The notes under the pieces were generated by a model that had not been told where the DNA came from, made no database searches, and worked only from the letters and a program-made list of their open reading frames with translations. A program made the position numbers and the translations under genes. This document shows positions 21,261 through 31,250 of a stretch of DNA of 34,269 nt, piece by piece (position 1 is the first letter of the stretch; the number at the start of each line of letters is the position of its first letter). Source of the DNA: Gnetum montanum (Eukaryota > Streptophyta > Gnetopsida > Gnetales > Gnetaceae); NCBI GenBank assembly GCA_015680685.1, contig MNCI01022277.1, positions 290,959 to 325,227 of the forward strand, given 5' to 3'.

Positions 21261-21558
21261 TGGTAGTCTTGTAAGCCTTCTACACCCTGATGCACATTAG
21301 TGTAAACTTGACACCCGTCTGTGGTTGTTTACACATTGTGCAGTGTAGATCAGTCGCCTCGACAGTTCCTTGGGAACCCTACAGGACATAAAGCCTTCGG
21401 TCGTCGATTGACTTGCCTATCTTATGGTAGTCTTGCATGTGCTTTGTACCCTATAGCACACTAGCATAAATGTGATACCCTTTCGCGGTTGTTTATGCAT
21501 CGTGTGGTATAGATCGGTCGCTTCGACGGTTCCTTGGGAACCCTGTAAGACATAAGTC
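21261..21558 (+). repeat. 164-bp direct duplication in the leader of element B
   Basis: The segment starting TGGTAGTCTT at 21261 repeats from 21425 with about three quarters identity. Both units end with a hairpin, GGTTCC-TTG-GGAACC in the second unit and AGTTCC-TTG-GGAACC in the first, then gacataa. Element A has a single related hairpin on its strand near 5812-5828 (GTTCC-CCT-GGAAC). Confidence 0.8.
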
Positions 21559-21619
21559 CTTTTTGATTACTTTCCAATTCCTTTGCTTTTTCCCATTTAC
21601 AAAATTGTTTAGCTTAGCA

Positions 21620-24600
21620 ATGGCTTCCCTGAGCACCATTGCTAACACCTTCAACGTTGAGGTTCCCATCATGGTTCAAGGCACCACTAGTGCCAAACAA
21701 CTGCTAAATCCAATGCTAAAAACATGTCGATCCCTCAGGATCCAAAACCTAGGACCTAAGGGCTTGGCCTAGTAACATGAATGCTATAAATTCATCTATG
21801 CAAAGGTGTAGGCAAATCTACCTTTGGATGTGCACGAACTCAAAGACAAACGTAGCTTTGTGTTTTCTTACTACGATGGGAAGAAATTCTTTCCCACTCT
21901 CGATGCTTCCATACCCTTGGCACAAACAAATCAATGGCTTCTAGACTAGCTAATCTAGTTGATTAGACTTAGGGAGCAGCAAGACACATCATCTAACCAT
22001 GATGACACCTTCCAGGATGGACAAGAGGAGCTCGATTCTCAATCAAATGGTGGGGGTTAGGCCAACCCTATCATGGTCCCTCCTACCCAGTCCTTCTAGG
22101 CCAATCCATTGTCTACCACCGCTCCCTCTATAATCATGCCTACGCTCCCGCAGCCTACAATCACAACCTCAATGGGTAGCCATGTCACTTTCCCAGCGTA
22201 TCAATGCCCTTATTCCCCTATTTCATTTGCAGCAACTACACCTCCACAAAATGTTCATTAGCCCAATCCTGTAGCACATCACACACTAATCACAGCTACC
22301 TTGCTACATGTTCATACTATACCTACTTCATAGTCGTACGCAACATCCATTTCAATTCCTATGTTCACGTCTGTTCCATCCACCACAGCGGGCCTGGGCC
22401 TGTCCACATGGTGGACCCCATTTTCTTCATCGCCTATTCCATAGCCATCGCAGATGTCTCATTATGTTCGCCCTTAGATCCACCAAACCCTGCAAATGAT
22501 ACAACCCAACACAGGGCTATGGTCTATTCCACCGATAACACAAGCGATCTATCTGGTAGCCCAACCTACAGTTGCTGCTCCAACAACACCAACTTCCAAG
22601 TGGTGGACAATGTAAGTAGCACCATTCACGGGGGCTATCCCAATGATACCATCGATGGGTCATGCCATCACCCCCACTATTCCATAGATGGGAGCCACCT
22701 CAGCAGTTCCCCAACCATCCACAACGTTGTAGGGTCTGTACCAAGCATTCTAGCTTATCCAAACCCTCACCAAGAAAATAAAATGTCTCAAAGCTATTGG
22801 GTTTGACATGGTACAAGTCATGGACTTTTACCAGGATGACCCCATTAGCCCTACCATCCTTGCTCTCATGTTACCCCTAGGGATGTCCCTCCCCCAGTTC
22901 ATGAAGTACAATGAGGAGGGAGATCCCAATGCACATCTTATTACCGTTAGGTCTAAATCCCTTCTATTGCAATAATAGCCACACACGATTATTTGTGTCT
23001 TTGCTATATCCCTAGCTGAGAAAGACTTGGATTGGTACCGTGCACTGCCACGCTCATCCATTTCAACTGTAGAGGAGCTTTTGGCCCAGTTCATGATGTG
23101 CTTCAAGTATAACTTGAAGGCGGAAACCACACTAGAATAGTTAATGAGCATGAAGTAGAATCCTCTGGAACCAGTCCAAAAGTTCATCCAGCAATGGAGG
23201 GTAACCCTTAACGAAATCCGTGAGCCCATCGTGGAGGCCCACTTGCTGGCCATCTTTAAGGGTGCAGTGAATGACTTTATCAAGTCTAAACTATACTACC
23301 TCACCCTTCGCACTCTTAGTCAAGCCTTCACTCAGACTAAGAATATACAGGATGTGGCCGAGGTAAGCAAAGATCCATCCTACATTGCCTACTAAAACAC
23401 CTTCACAAAGAAGGACAAGGCTAAGGCCTCAACAACCACAATGGCCACTGTGGCAACTGAGGCCAAGCCCAAACCTAGTAACAATGGTAACAAGAATAAC
23501 AAGAAACTGGCTGTACCCGCAGCTAACCCCATGCCCAAGTAGGGTAATGCGCCACAACCTCCAGTACCCACACCTGAGACATCTACACAACCCAAACCAA
23601 ACTTTGAGCATAAAGATCACTCAAAGTACACCCACTACCTCTCAAGCCTTCAAAACTTCTAAAGCAGCTATTGGCAGTGGGGCACATCCAACACAAGTAG
23701 ATGTTGGAAGAAGGAATCAGGAGACATCAATGCTATTGCAAGCTCCTTAGGAATCCCTCTTTGGCCCTATCCAATGAGCCCCTAGTTCCTAAGGATTTCA
23801 AGCTGGACAGGTTTTATAACTATCACCAATAGTATGGTCACAACACAGATTACTATCTATTGTTTTAGGATGACATCTAGAGATTGATCGATCAAGGAAA
23901 ATTGGTATTGGATGAAAGCAACCCAATACGCCCTGAGAACCAATCTATGCATGTCTACAAAGAGCCCCTTAATGCCAACAATGATGGTTATGTCATCAAT
24001 GCCATCGGTATTGATAGTGATCCTAGGCCACCCCAGTAGCCATTCGTGATCCATGTGCCTTAGCGTAGCGCACCAACACCACTAGTAGCTGGTCGAAGCT
24101 CGCAATAGCCATTTGTTCTGAGAGTTCCTCCACAAGCATCAATCTCTGCACCATCTATTAGCAAAACTGCACTACCATGCTTGTTAAAAATGTTAGCCCC
24201 TTTCATCATCAGGGGACCGACTCCTTCAATAGCCCCTATCCCACGCAAGATAGCTGAAGAGCCTTCTCATCCTAAGAAATGAGAAGTGTGTTTCATGGGT
24301 GAGATGTCAAGAGGAAGTACCACCCCTGGTATTTCCAAGCCTATGTCTTCACCCCCTATGTCCATGCCCCTATCACCAAAGAGGGACATCACTATAACTA
24401 TACAATCCGCACCACCTTGCCAAAAAGGGCCTGAACCCATACCCAAAATTGCCCCTCCTTGGGAAGTTCATCTTTTGGGACAAATAGAAGAGGAGGAAAG
24501 CATTAAACAGGGGAGTGGCCAAGACCTCTTGGATGCCCTCACTCAGGTCAAGCAAGCTCTAAAATAGAAAAACACTACATTGAGCTTGTACAACCTAATC

Positions 24601-24840
24601 ATGACATCCATCCCACACCATGGGGCTCTGATCCACATGTTGACAGTGATTCTAGTCAACGAAGACATGCCAGTGGAAGAGGAAGCGATCTACTCGATCA
24701 TGCTCCTCTCCGCACCTGCAGAGCCTAAACTACCTCAACTAAATTTCTATGATGATGCCATTAATGAAAGATCCAGAAAGGGGCCAGGTGACTACAACAC
24801 CCCTTTTCATCAGAATTCGGGTCAGCCAACATTGGATCTG
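21620..24840 (+). pseudogene. Tat element B Gag and Gag-protease linker remnant
   Basis: ATG at 21620 (MASLSTIANTF) opens a frame that holds to about 23660. A Pro/Thr/Ser-rich linker (22030-22780) precedes the capsid-like core near 22880-23370: LPQFMKYNEEGDPNAHLIT, EKDLDWYRALPRSSISTVEE, DFIKSKLYYLTLRTLSQAF. After a frameshift, YNYHQ-YGHNTDYY near 23817-23856 is the decayed zinc-binding motif (CxYHxxxGHxTxxC in Tat Gags). A further linker with repeated P-QPFV words leads to SLYNLIMTSIPHHGALI (24580) and LPQLNFYDDAINERSRKGP, both typical of the segment just before Tat protease. In-frame stops are mostly TAG. The unbroken 200-codon frame at 22204-22806 is in another frame and is not the gene. 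Confidence 0.82.
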
Positions 24841-25410
24841 AAGGGTACACATTGATGATGGGGCTACCACGAATGTCATCCCCTTTCCTATTATGGACAA
24901 GTTGGGCTTGGTCAACCAAATCAAACCCACAATGACATCATGCCTGAGGTCGTTCAATGGAACATGCATCCTAGTGAAGGGAATAGTCTACATAGACTTT
25001 TTGGTAGGGGACTAGTTCCCTACAAACATGACATTCATCGTGGTCAAGGAAATGCATAGGTTTAACCTAATCTTGGGGAGATCATGGTTAGCACAACTTA
25101 GGACTGTCTCTTCGTCCATTCACCAGGAAATCCACCTACCATACGTAGGCAGGGAGGTGGTGATCCATGGTGATGAAGTAGTAGCTCAAGCAATCAATAA
25201 CATAGACATGGAGCAGGGCTTAGAGGTCATAACTTCTAAGAATGAAATGCTTGCTTATGCATACATTAACCATCCAGCAGGAGAATTGGCTTAGTAGATC
25301 GATCTCCAAAATGAAAGCACGTGGGTTGATTTGCCCTTCCAAGTGAGGGAAAATGATGCAAAGGAAGGCCCTAGCAAAGCACCTCGGCCTTACACTCTGC
25401 TCAATCCATG
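24841..25410 (+). pseudogene. Tat element B protease remnant
   Basis: After a frameshift near 24845, VHIDDGATTNVIPF (active site, DDG) starts the domain. KLGLVNQIKPT, LRSFNGTC and FNLILGRSWLAQLR follow in the order seen in element A. Only one stop (TAG near 25012) lies inside the domain. The tail continues with EIHLPYVGREVVIHGDEV and ends near TLLNP at 25410, just where the antisense interval begins. It would mature the element's own proteins. Confidence 0.85.
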
Positions 25411-26004
25411 ATGGGTCAAGAAGCAGCTACGCATAGCGTAGCAACCACACTGCTTCTTGTCCAGTCACCATTCTTTGCACATTACCATCTTTCATTGTTT
25501 ACAATCCATATATCTACATAAGTTACCAGTAAGCCATTATTCAAGTTGTTAACGTATCATATCTTTTGCATGTTACTCTATGGCCTGAAATGGCCTAGAA
25601 CTAGCAATGGCCCGAAATGGCCGAAAACTAGCAATGTCCCCCTGAGGCCTGAAATAACCTAAAACTAGCAGAGGCCCAAAATGGCCTAAAAGTAGTAGAG
25701 GCCTAAAATGGCCTAAAACTAGTAGAGGCCCGAAATGGCCTAAAACTAGCAGATGTCCAAAATGGCCTAAAACTAGCAGTGGCTCGAAATGGCCTAAAAC
25801 TAGTAGTGGCCTGAAATGGCCTAAAACTAACACATGAAAGCATGAAAATTTTACACAAAAGGTAGCACGTAGACAATGCACAAGGTAATGTAGAATCAAT
25901 TTATTTTCCAAAATTATCTTATTTATTCAAAATTTTTACCTTTTGGACAATGTTTGCAAAATTTTTTACAAAAATTCAAAATTTCAAAAAAACATCCCAT
26001 TTTG
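25411..26004 (+). other. non-coding interval with AAACTAGCA repeats (left of the antisense gene)
   Basis: Starts with a short palindromic TACGCATAGCGTA-type stretch (25428-25442) like those in U3. The main content is the array at 25577-25830. The rest is AT-rich with no frame that continues the protease or begins RT. Confidence 0.6.
25577..25830 (+). repeat. about 30-bp tandem array, GAAATGGCCTAAAACTAGCA type
   Basis: About nine units of ggccYgaaatggcctaaaac followed by tagca, with few changes. A spurious open frame on the minus strand arises from it (LVLGHF repeated). A looser array with the same end, CTTAAACTAGCA, lies at 30010-30330. Confidence 0.85.
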
Positions 26005-26227
26005 TCATGGGTTGTCCCTATTCACATCATCTTCACCATTTGTTTCTACATCATTTCCTTTTTCATTACCTTCCCCTGCATTGTCCTTTGCTAATTCTTC
26101 ATTCCTTCCCTCTATAGGCCCTGCGCCCTCATCTAGAGCCTACATCGTAGGAATGAAGCGGTTAGCTAGAGCAATGCATGCAAGCTACAACAGAGCATAA
26201 GCATTAATACAGTAGAAAGCAACTAAC

Positions 26228-27048
26228 TTGAGAAGGGCCTTTGTTCTTCTTGAAGGGTATTCGATCTAAATTGAGCCCGAGGTAGTGCCAGATCTCCTCT
26301 GCTGTAATGTCCACCCAATGCCTATTGCTTGGTTCAGCGTTTGCAGTAGCTCTCTCCCTTTCGGTGGTTGTCCACCTTGGTGGTCCTAGAGAAAAGGAGG
26401 CAACTGCGGTATCTCCTGTTAGAAGGTCCACTTTCTAGTTAGGGGATTCCATAACCTTTACCTACTCTTTGAACTTGGCATAGGCCTCAGAAGCATCAAT
26501 AGCATTTATGAATGCTTTATACGTGAATGCCTCCACAGCAACGTCCTCGTACAATTTACGATGGGTGACATTTTCCCATTTATACATATGTTTATTGTTT
26601 TTCTAGGACTACCCCCATTCGTAAACCTTGGCACTAAAATCTTTCAAATCCTAACATTTCTGGGCTAACAAGTCCATTTGCATCTGTTGTTCTATTATTT
26701 CATGGCTGGCTTCAATGTTTTGACATGCAAATGTCCAAAATCTGGCATAATCTATCACCGCCGTGCACCAGTCCTCATTATTAGTGTCATAGGCTATGAG
26801 GAATTCATTTCTTGACTTGAGATCCTTCACCTTGGTGCTCAAGTCAACCTTCTCTTTCTTAGTGTTTTGGACCCGCTTCCACAGGTCCTTGTTGACGTGG
26901 TTATACTCCCACAAGGAGCATGCCGAGTGCAAAGCGCATTTGCAAGCCTCTTCATATGCACGACGAGACACCTAGGTCACTTCAGGTGGGAATGTAGGCA
27001 TGGCACCGACTTTCAAAGGTCATGCTGAGTCCCATTTGAGCTGAGAGG
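26228..27048 (-). pseudogene. probable coiled-coil exon of the antisense gene
   Basis: Open from 26971 to 26651 with charged heptad-like text: VNKDLWKRVQNTKKEKVDLS, TKVKDLKSRNEFLIA, then NIEASHEIIEQQMQMDLLAQ. It continues, with TAG stops, through AVEAFTYKAFINAIDASEAY to AEEIWHYLGLNLDRIPF near 26245. The acceptor at 27049 and donor GTTAGT at 26227 keep the frame. Oligomerisation is the usual role of such a segment; partners are unknown. Confidence 0.65.
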
Positions 27049-27152
27049 CTATCATAACACAAAGAGCATAGCAATCACATTAGCATAGCAATATTAGCAA
27101 GCTCAAGAAATTCTAGCATAGTAACATGAGAGCACCTAACACTACTACTTAC

Positions 27153-28492
27153 CCACGTCAGGGTTCACCTACTAAAGGTAGCTGATCATGTTGTCATCAG
27201 GGTCCACCTGCATGAACGTAAAATTATTAGGGATCTCAGCCCATGGTTCCACATGAGTCAAAGGAGGTCCTTTAGCATCAATAGTGGCACTTATTACATA
27301 ACTAAACATATCAGTAATGGCTGAAATGGGCTATGATAAGGCAAACACATTGGCGAACTCACCAATGTCTGATTATGGTCTTCCTTCTTACTGATGCAAA
27401 ACAATGGCGGTAGCCTTGGCAGAAGTCCCTGCCAAGTTTGTATAGGCCTCTTCTTCATGTGTTGGTGCCTTTTCTTTTGAGAGACCAACATTCTTTTTAT
27501 TCAAGGGAGACTCTTCATCATCTCCAAAAATGCCCTCCTCATTAGTAGGAGGATTCTACTTGATAACGAGAGCCCCTGCCTTACTGACAGGAGTTCTTTC
27601 CCTAGGACCTTCCCTTAGGAAAGTAGTTGGGGGAATGCACAAGCACGGAAGATAGGGTAAATCTCCTTGGTGGATCCTACTTTAAGCTTCTCCATGAGGA
27701 ACTCCTTCCACTCCTTGGAAATCCCTAACCACTCTTGAATGTCCTTCTTCTGAAGGGTCAGCTCTTTCTTTCCCTTCAACCCTATGAGAATGCCATCAGT
27801 AGGGACACTAAATAGGTCTACAAATAGCTGATCATTGATTTCAATGACCACCCGTATGCCTTGTATGCGCTTGCAGAAGTGGCCCACCTTGTCGGAAAAG
27901 GAGTCGATCAGGAAGAGCATCTCAGTGGCAGGAATGCTTGAATTCGGGGCTAGGAATAGATCCATAAGCCCAACCTTTTGAATATTCTGGACTAAGGAGT
28001 CTGAAGCCACACCGTTTATCCAGTGTTGGCTCGTATCTACTTCTCCATACTTAAAGTAGATGTTTGCCTCCTGTGTCTTGGCGGTTACCACTGTCACCTC
28101 CTAGGGCTTTTTTGCCCCTATAACAATTTTCACAAGAAATTTTTAGCATAAAAACGTAGAAAATCCAAAGATTGCAAAGATTCTTAAGCATGCAACACTT
28201 AATATTTAGCCTACCAGGTCTGTACGGTAATGAGAATGGCAAAAGACTAACTAGAAATTGTTCAATGGTGATCGGTTTGAAGGGTTGTGCCCACCCCTCA
28301 TCCAACCAACCAGACTACTTGCACTGACCATATGGAATGAGGTATAGGTCTAGGTAGGTGTGGTATTCACCCCCGCATTAACAAATCACACCCACCCATA
28401 GGTTCTCAGTAGAAGAGAACTCCTGTAGGGCTATCCGTGCTGTAGTCAGTAGACCCGTTTGGATGTGAAGCCCTTCCTTGTTGATGTAGAAC
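27153..28492 (-). pseudogene. middle exons of the antisense gene, family not recognised
   Basis: Exon 28492-28215 reads KEGLHIQTGLLTTARIAL, then ENLWVGVIC and WLDEGWAQPFKPITIEQFLV, and joins in phase to 28117-27153, which has the longest open stretch of the gene (28097-27615). That stretch includes SLVQNIQKVGLMDLFLAPNS, SDKVGHFCKRIQGIRVVIEI and FVDLFSVPTDGI. The style (a short beta-rich unit with DLFSVP) is reminiscent of plant retrotransposon-associated ORFs, but I could not name the family. After a frameshift near 27630 the frame continues as EEGIFGDDEESPLNKKN and then SAITDMFSYVISATIDAKGP, ending at donor GTAAGT (27152). Confidence 0.65.
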
Positions 28493-28574
28493 CTGGTAAC
28501 AAAAACATACTATTAGCATTTGGCCAATATGGCCAGTATCGCACAACACAGTGGAACAGGGTGGCAAAACTCAC

Positions 28575-29024
28575 CCGCCAGCATATTTGACAGTTCCTGG
28601 TGGGTTTTGGAAGCACATTTCCATATAACATGCGATGAATAGTGTGTTGTAAGGATGGTAGCAGTTATGCTCAAGCATATCCCAGATCCAAGTTAAATGC
28701 CTTAACCCTGTGGGGTGTTGACTGGATCCTTCTTTCTACCTACTAATGATTGCCCCATCCATTAGAAACCTTAGGATGCCCCGACTTTCCCCAGGCAACA
28801 TGGCTTCTATTATGATGGTCATCTCTTCCTCCTCTAGGTATGACCAAACAATCACACTGAAGTGTTGGAGGAGGTATCGTAGGAACTCCTATGCTCCTTT
28901 CCTGAACTAGACCTCCTGCTCTCACACACATATATGGGGAGGAGGAGCATTGGCCACAGGTTTTCTTACGTGACACAGCACCCCTGCAATTTCTAAGATA
29001 ATCAGAATTGGCCTTAGCCCCATC
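28575..29024 (-). pseudogene. HAD-like exon (FCP1/SCP, NLI-interacting factor type)
   Basis: The frame is continuous through 450 bp with four stops, all of the CGA or CAG type. PILIILEIAGVLCH (near 29011-28970) sits where FCP1-like phosphatases have the hhhDLDGTL motif. FRKGA-EFLRYLLQHFSV, then IVWSYLEEEE correspond to the RPGhxEFL----FEhxIWTS segment. LRHLTWIWDML, YNTLFIACYMEM and NPPGTVKYAG correspond to the late K-L--VW, NTLLIDDSP and NPPxT segments. The two aspartates of motif I are E and A, and the DD of the late motif is AC, so it would not be a phosphatase even without stops. A donor GTGAGT follows at 28574. Fold assignment is by motif order, not by a search. Confidence 0.72.
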
Positions 29025-29678
29025 CTGCACAACACAACCAGCAAGTGTTAGCATCATGTCTAAGTGCAATGTGCATGCAACATAGCAATACCTAGCAGTT
29101 CATGCATATAGTGTAGCATAACCCTCTTCCTACACATAGCATAGCAAGAACATGAAAGCGATAACATAGCAAAAATAACCTAGTGTAGCAATAGAGCAAT
29201 TAACCCTAATAGGGCAATTAACAATAAGCCCCGATAGAACATGTGTCGCACTATCACGTCACACATGGCCCAACCCTTCTGAGGGTCCTACGTTATGCCA
29301 TTCAAAATCCAAGTAACTTAAACTATCCAAATCCTCGCAATTATGACAATTGCAGCGGTGGTGGTTTAAGCAACCTTACATGCAACGATAGCATAGCGTT
29401 TATGCATCTGCCGCATCCGAAACAGCAACAGCAATGATGCAAAGGCCAAAACAACACAATGACAAAAAACACAGATGACTAAGACTAGGATACAAAATGA
29501 AAGCAAAAAATGAAAAAAATGATAACAAAATCATGAAAAAGTAGAGGAAGCATAGTAGCCTACTAGGTCAATGATGTGTCCTCCGCACCATGACGCACAC
29601 TTGTGTCACATGCCCTAGGGTTTTCTTCACCTCCTAAACCTTTGTGAGCACCAAGTGAGTACGTTCCTTCTTTAGAGC
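29025..29678 (-). other. unresolved 5' part of the antisense gene
   Basis: After the first 120 bases of probable exon (to a GTAGGC donor near 29565) no frame stands out. It contains the branch/acceptor region of the HAD exon (GTTGTGTTGTGCAG at 29038-29025) and many catagc words like those in U3. An extra small exon is needed, because the phase of the first exon and the HAD exon do not match. Confidence 0.45.
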
Positions 29679-29831
29679 CATTTTCCTTCTTGTAGACTTT
29701 TCCTTGTCATGATGCACAAAATCACCTTACTCTCTATTAGCATGATCACTCTGCACTTTGAAATCGCTTTGTGCTCTGAATATGGGCTTTGTGCTCTTAT
29801 GGTGAGAATGACAAGCTTACCAGGGTTTAAT

Positions 29832-29843
29832 CCCTATTTATGG
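29832..29843 (-). promoter_or_regulatory. TATA-like box of the antisense gene
   Basis: The minus strand reads CCATAAATAGGG about 150 bases before the ATG at 29681, which itself has a good plant context (AAAATGGC). Spacing fits a plant core promoter. No further element was recognised upstream. Confidence 0.45.
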
Positions 29844-30465
29844 CTATAATGGTGAAAAAGGGAAACTTGCTACTCTCCCTCTCCATTTAATGGAGAGTGT
29901 GCCATACAGTGTAGCATGCTTGCCATGACATCGTAGCACTGTTGTCATTAAAACCTTAACACACTTCAAGCTAACTACTTGATTTCCTAAAAAATGAAAA
30001 ATATATATATTTTTCATTACTGGTCCAAAAAGACCTTAAACTAGCATTTTTAGCATAGCGTTCCACTCTCGTTACTAGTCTAGAAAGACCTTAAACTAGC
30101 AATCCTAGCATAGCAGTGACTTTAATGGTCCGAAAAGACCTTAAACTAGCAGTTTCAATCTTTTATACATTCATAGTCTACAATGATGCTAAACTAGCAG
30201 TTTCACATTTTTGCACCAGCAGTTTTGCAGTTCTTAGTAGTTTCACGTTCTCACATCAATAGTTTTACATTTTCTGTTTTAGCAGCTCTACATCTCCATG
30301 CCATAGCAGTGTGCCATGACTTTAAACTAGCAAAATTTTAATCTTTACATCATACTTTGCTAGTTACATCTTGTCATTGCTTTTCAAGTTTTCGTTATAC
30401 ATGATTACTACCAATAAGTTCCTCTTAACCAGGCTTTCATCTAATCTTGACAAGTTACGCAAAAA
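29844..30465. repeat. AAACTAGCA-type degenerate array, right of the antisense gene
   Basis: From 30010 to 30330 units such as GTCCGAAAAGACCTTAAAC plus tagcag recur about eight times with wide drift (gcagttt, agcagtttcac). Orientation is the same as in the left array at 25577-25830. The rest is non-coding and leads to the RT frame at 30466. Confidence 0.65.
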
Positions 30466-31250
30466 ATGGAAATCCATCACAATCTCTCCACATCTTTAGC
30501 TTTAGCAGGTCCACATGGAAAGCTCACAAGACAATTGAACCTTGACCTGATCGATTGGGGGTCAGCTACAACTAGCACCATAGCGTCTTTAGAAACATCC
30601 CTAGACTGGCCCAAGCATTTGGTTCAAACTCTAGATTTGGAGGTCAGGTATGTAATTGAGTACCCTCTCTTCAAAATGCCTATGATCACATCCAAGGGGG
30701 AAGTAGAAATGTTAAAACTTCGCTCCCTCCTAGATGCATAGATGCATGAAAATGTAGCCAATATTTTGCAAGACAACATCAAAGTCTTCGCATGGTCGTA
30801 TAGTGACATTCCAAGTTTAGATCCGAGGTTGATATAGCACAACATCATCCTAGATCCACGCATGAATGTAGTCAAGAAAAAAGCTCGTAAGGCTAAACTA
30901 GAAATTGCACTAGCTGTAAGGAACGAAATCACAAAGCTATACCAAGCTAGTTTCATCCACGCAGTTGATTATTTGGAATGGGTGTCCAACATCATCATGG
31001 TTTCTAAGAAAATGGGAGGAATACAAATCTATATAGACTTCTGGGATTTGAACAAAGCAATGATCAAGGACGATTTTCCACTTCCAAGCATCAATCAACT
31101 CATCGACACTACGGCCAACCATGCCCTACTATCCTTCATGGATGGCTTCTCTGGGTACAACCAAATTTGCATAAACCTAGAGCATTAGCTAACAGCAACC
31201 TTCATGACCCCACGGGGGACCTTTTGTTACACCATGATGCCTTTTGGGCT
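30466..31250 (+). pseudogene. Tat element B reverse transcriptase, N-terminal part
   Basis: KVFAWSYSDIPSLDPRLI is the segment just before RT in Tat elements. Then come AVRNEITKLYQASFIHAVDY, EWVSNIIMVSKK, IYIDFWDLNKAMIKDDFPLP, LLSFMDGFSGYNQICINLEH, and TFMTPRGTFCYTMMPFGL, where the sequence stops at LTR C (31251). These are RT blocks 1-4; the YxDD block is lost. The frame has only three stops over 260 codons, so it is among the better-kept parts. Strand, order and family match the Gag and protease 5 kb upstream. Confidence 0.88.

Larger units (their letters stand above)
26005..29681 (-). pseudogene. antisense multi-exon gene with FCP1-like HAD domain inside element B
   Basis: Exons on the minus strand are 29024-28575, 28492-28215, 28117-27153, 27048-26228 and 26139-26005. 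A probable first exon starts with ATG at 29681 (MALKKERTHLVLTK), but its junction to 29024 is not resolved. All four defined introns (82, 97, 104 and 88 bp) have GT and AG borders, and joining the exons keeps one frame. The total coding length is about 880 codons. The order is HAD-like domain, an unrecognised middle, a probable coiled coil, then an acidic tail (ELAKDNAGEGNEKGND) ending in TGA at 26005-26007. About a dozen stops (CAG/CAA/CGA type) and one probable frameshift near 27630 make this copy a pseudogene. Its place between protease and RT, antisense, is unusual. It could be an element gene or a trapped host gene copy. Confidence 0.75.
19530..31250 (+). mobile_element. Tat-lineage Ty3/gypsy element B, 3' part lost to LTR C
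   Basis: Plus-strand order: 5' LTR, primer site, duplicated leader, Gag, protease, a 5-kb interval with an antisense gene, then RT motifs up to MPFGL, where LTR C is inserted. RNase H, integrase and the 3' LTR are not in the window. The five bases before the LTR are actac (19525-19529), half of the expected target duplication. Gag and protease align with element A; RT is of the non-chromoviral Tat type (FAWSYSDIPSLDP, SFMDGFSGYNQI). Confidence 0.82.

Noticed and set aside
22204-22806. 200-codon open frame on the plus strand
   Set aside because: It is a shadow of the Gag linker. The true frame is one base over, keeps Pro/Thr/Ser-rich text and joins the capsid core in phase.
25577-25830. CRISPR-like repeat array
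   Set aside because: Units are contiguous tandem repeats without unique spacers, in plant DNA.
25573-25911. 112-codon minus-strand frame with LVLGHF repeats
   Set aside because: Translation of the 30-bp tandem array, with no sign of a protein.
27294-27491. 65-codon minus-strand frame
   Set aside because: The frame that continues to the 27152 donor is another one (KGPPLTHVEPWAEIPNNF).
28920-28973. possible 54-bp intron (GTAAGA...GAGCAG) within the HAD exon
   Set aside because: Very short for a plant intron and divisible by three. Reading through keeps the frame, with a TGA explained by CGA decay.
28743-29069. 108-codon minus-strand frame
   Set aside because: Wrong frame of the HAD exon. 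The neighbouring frame carries the phosphatase-like motif order and joins the next exon in phase.
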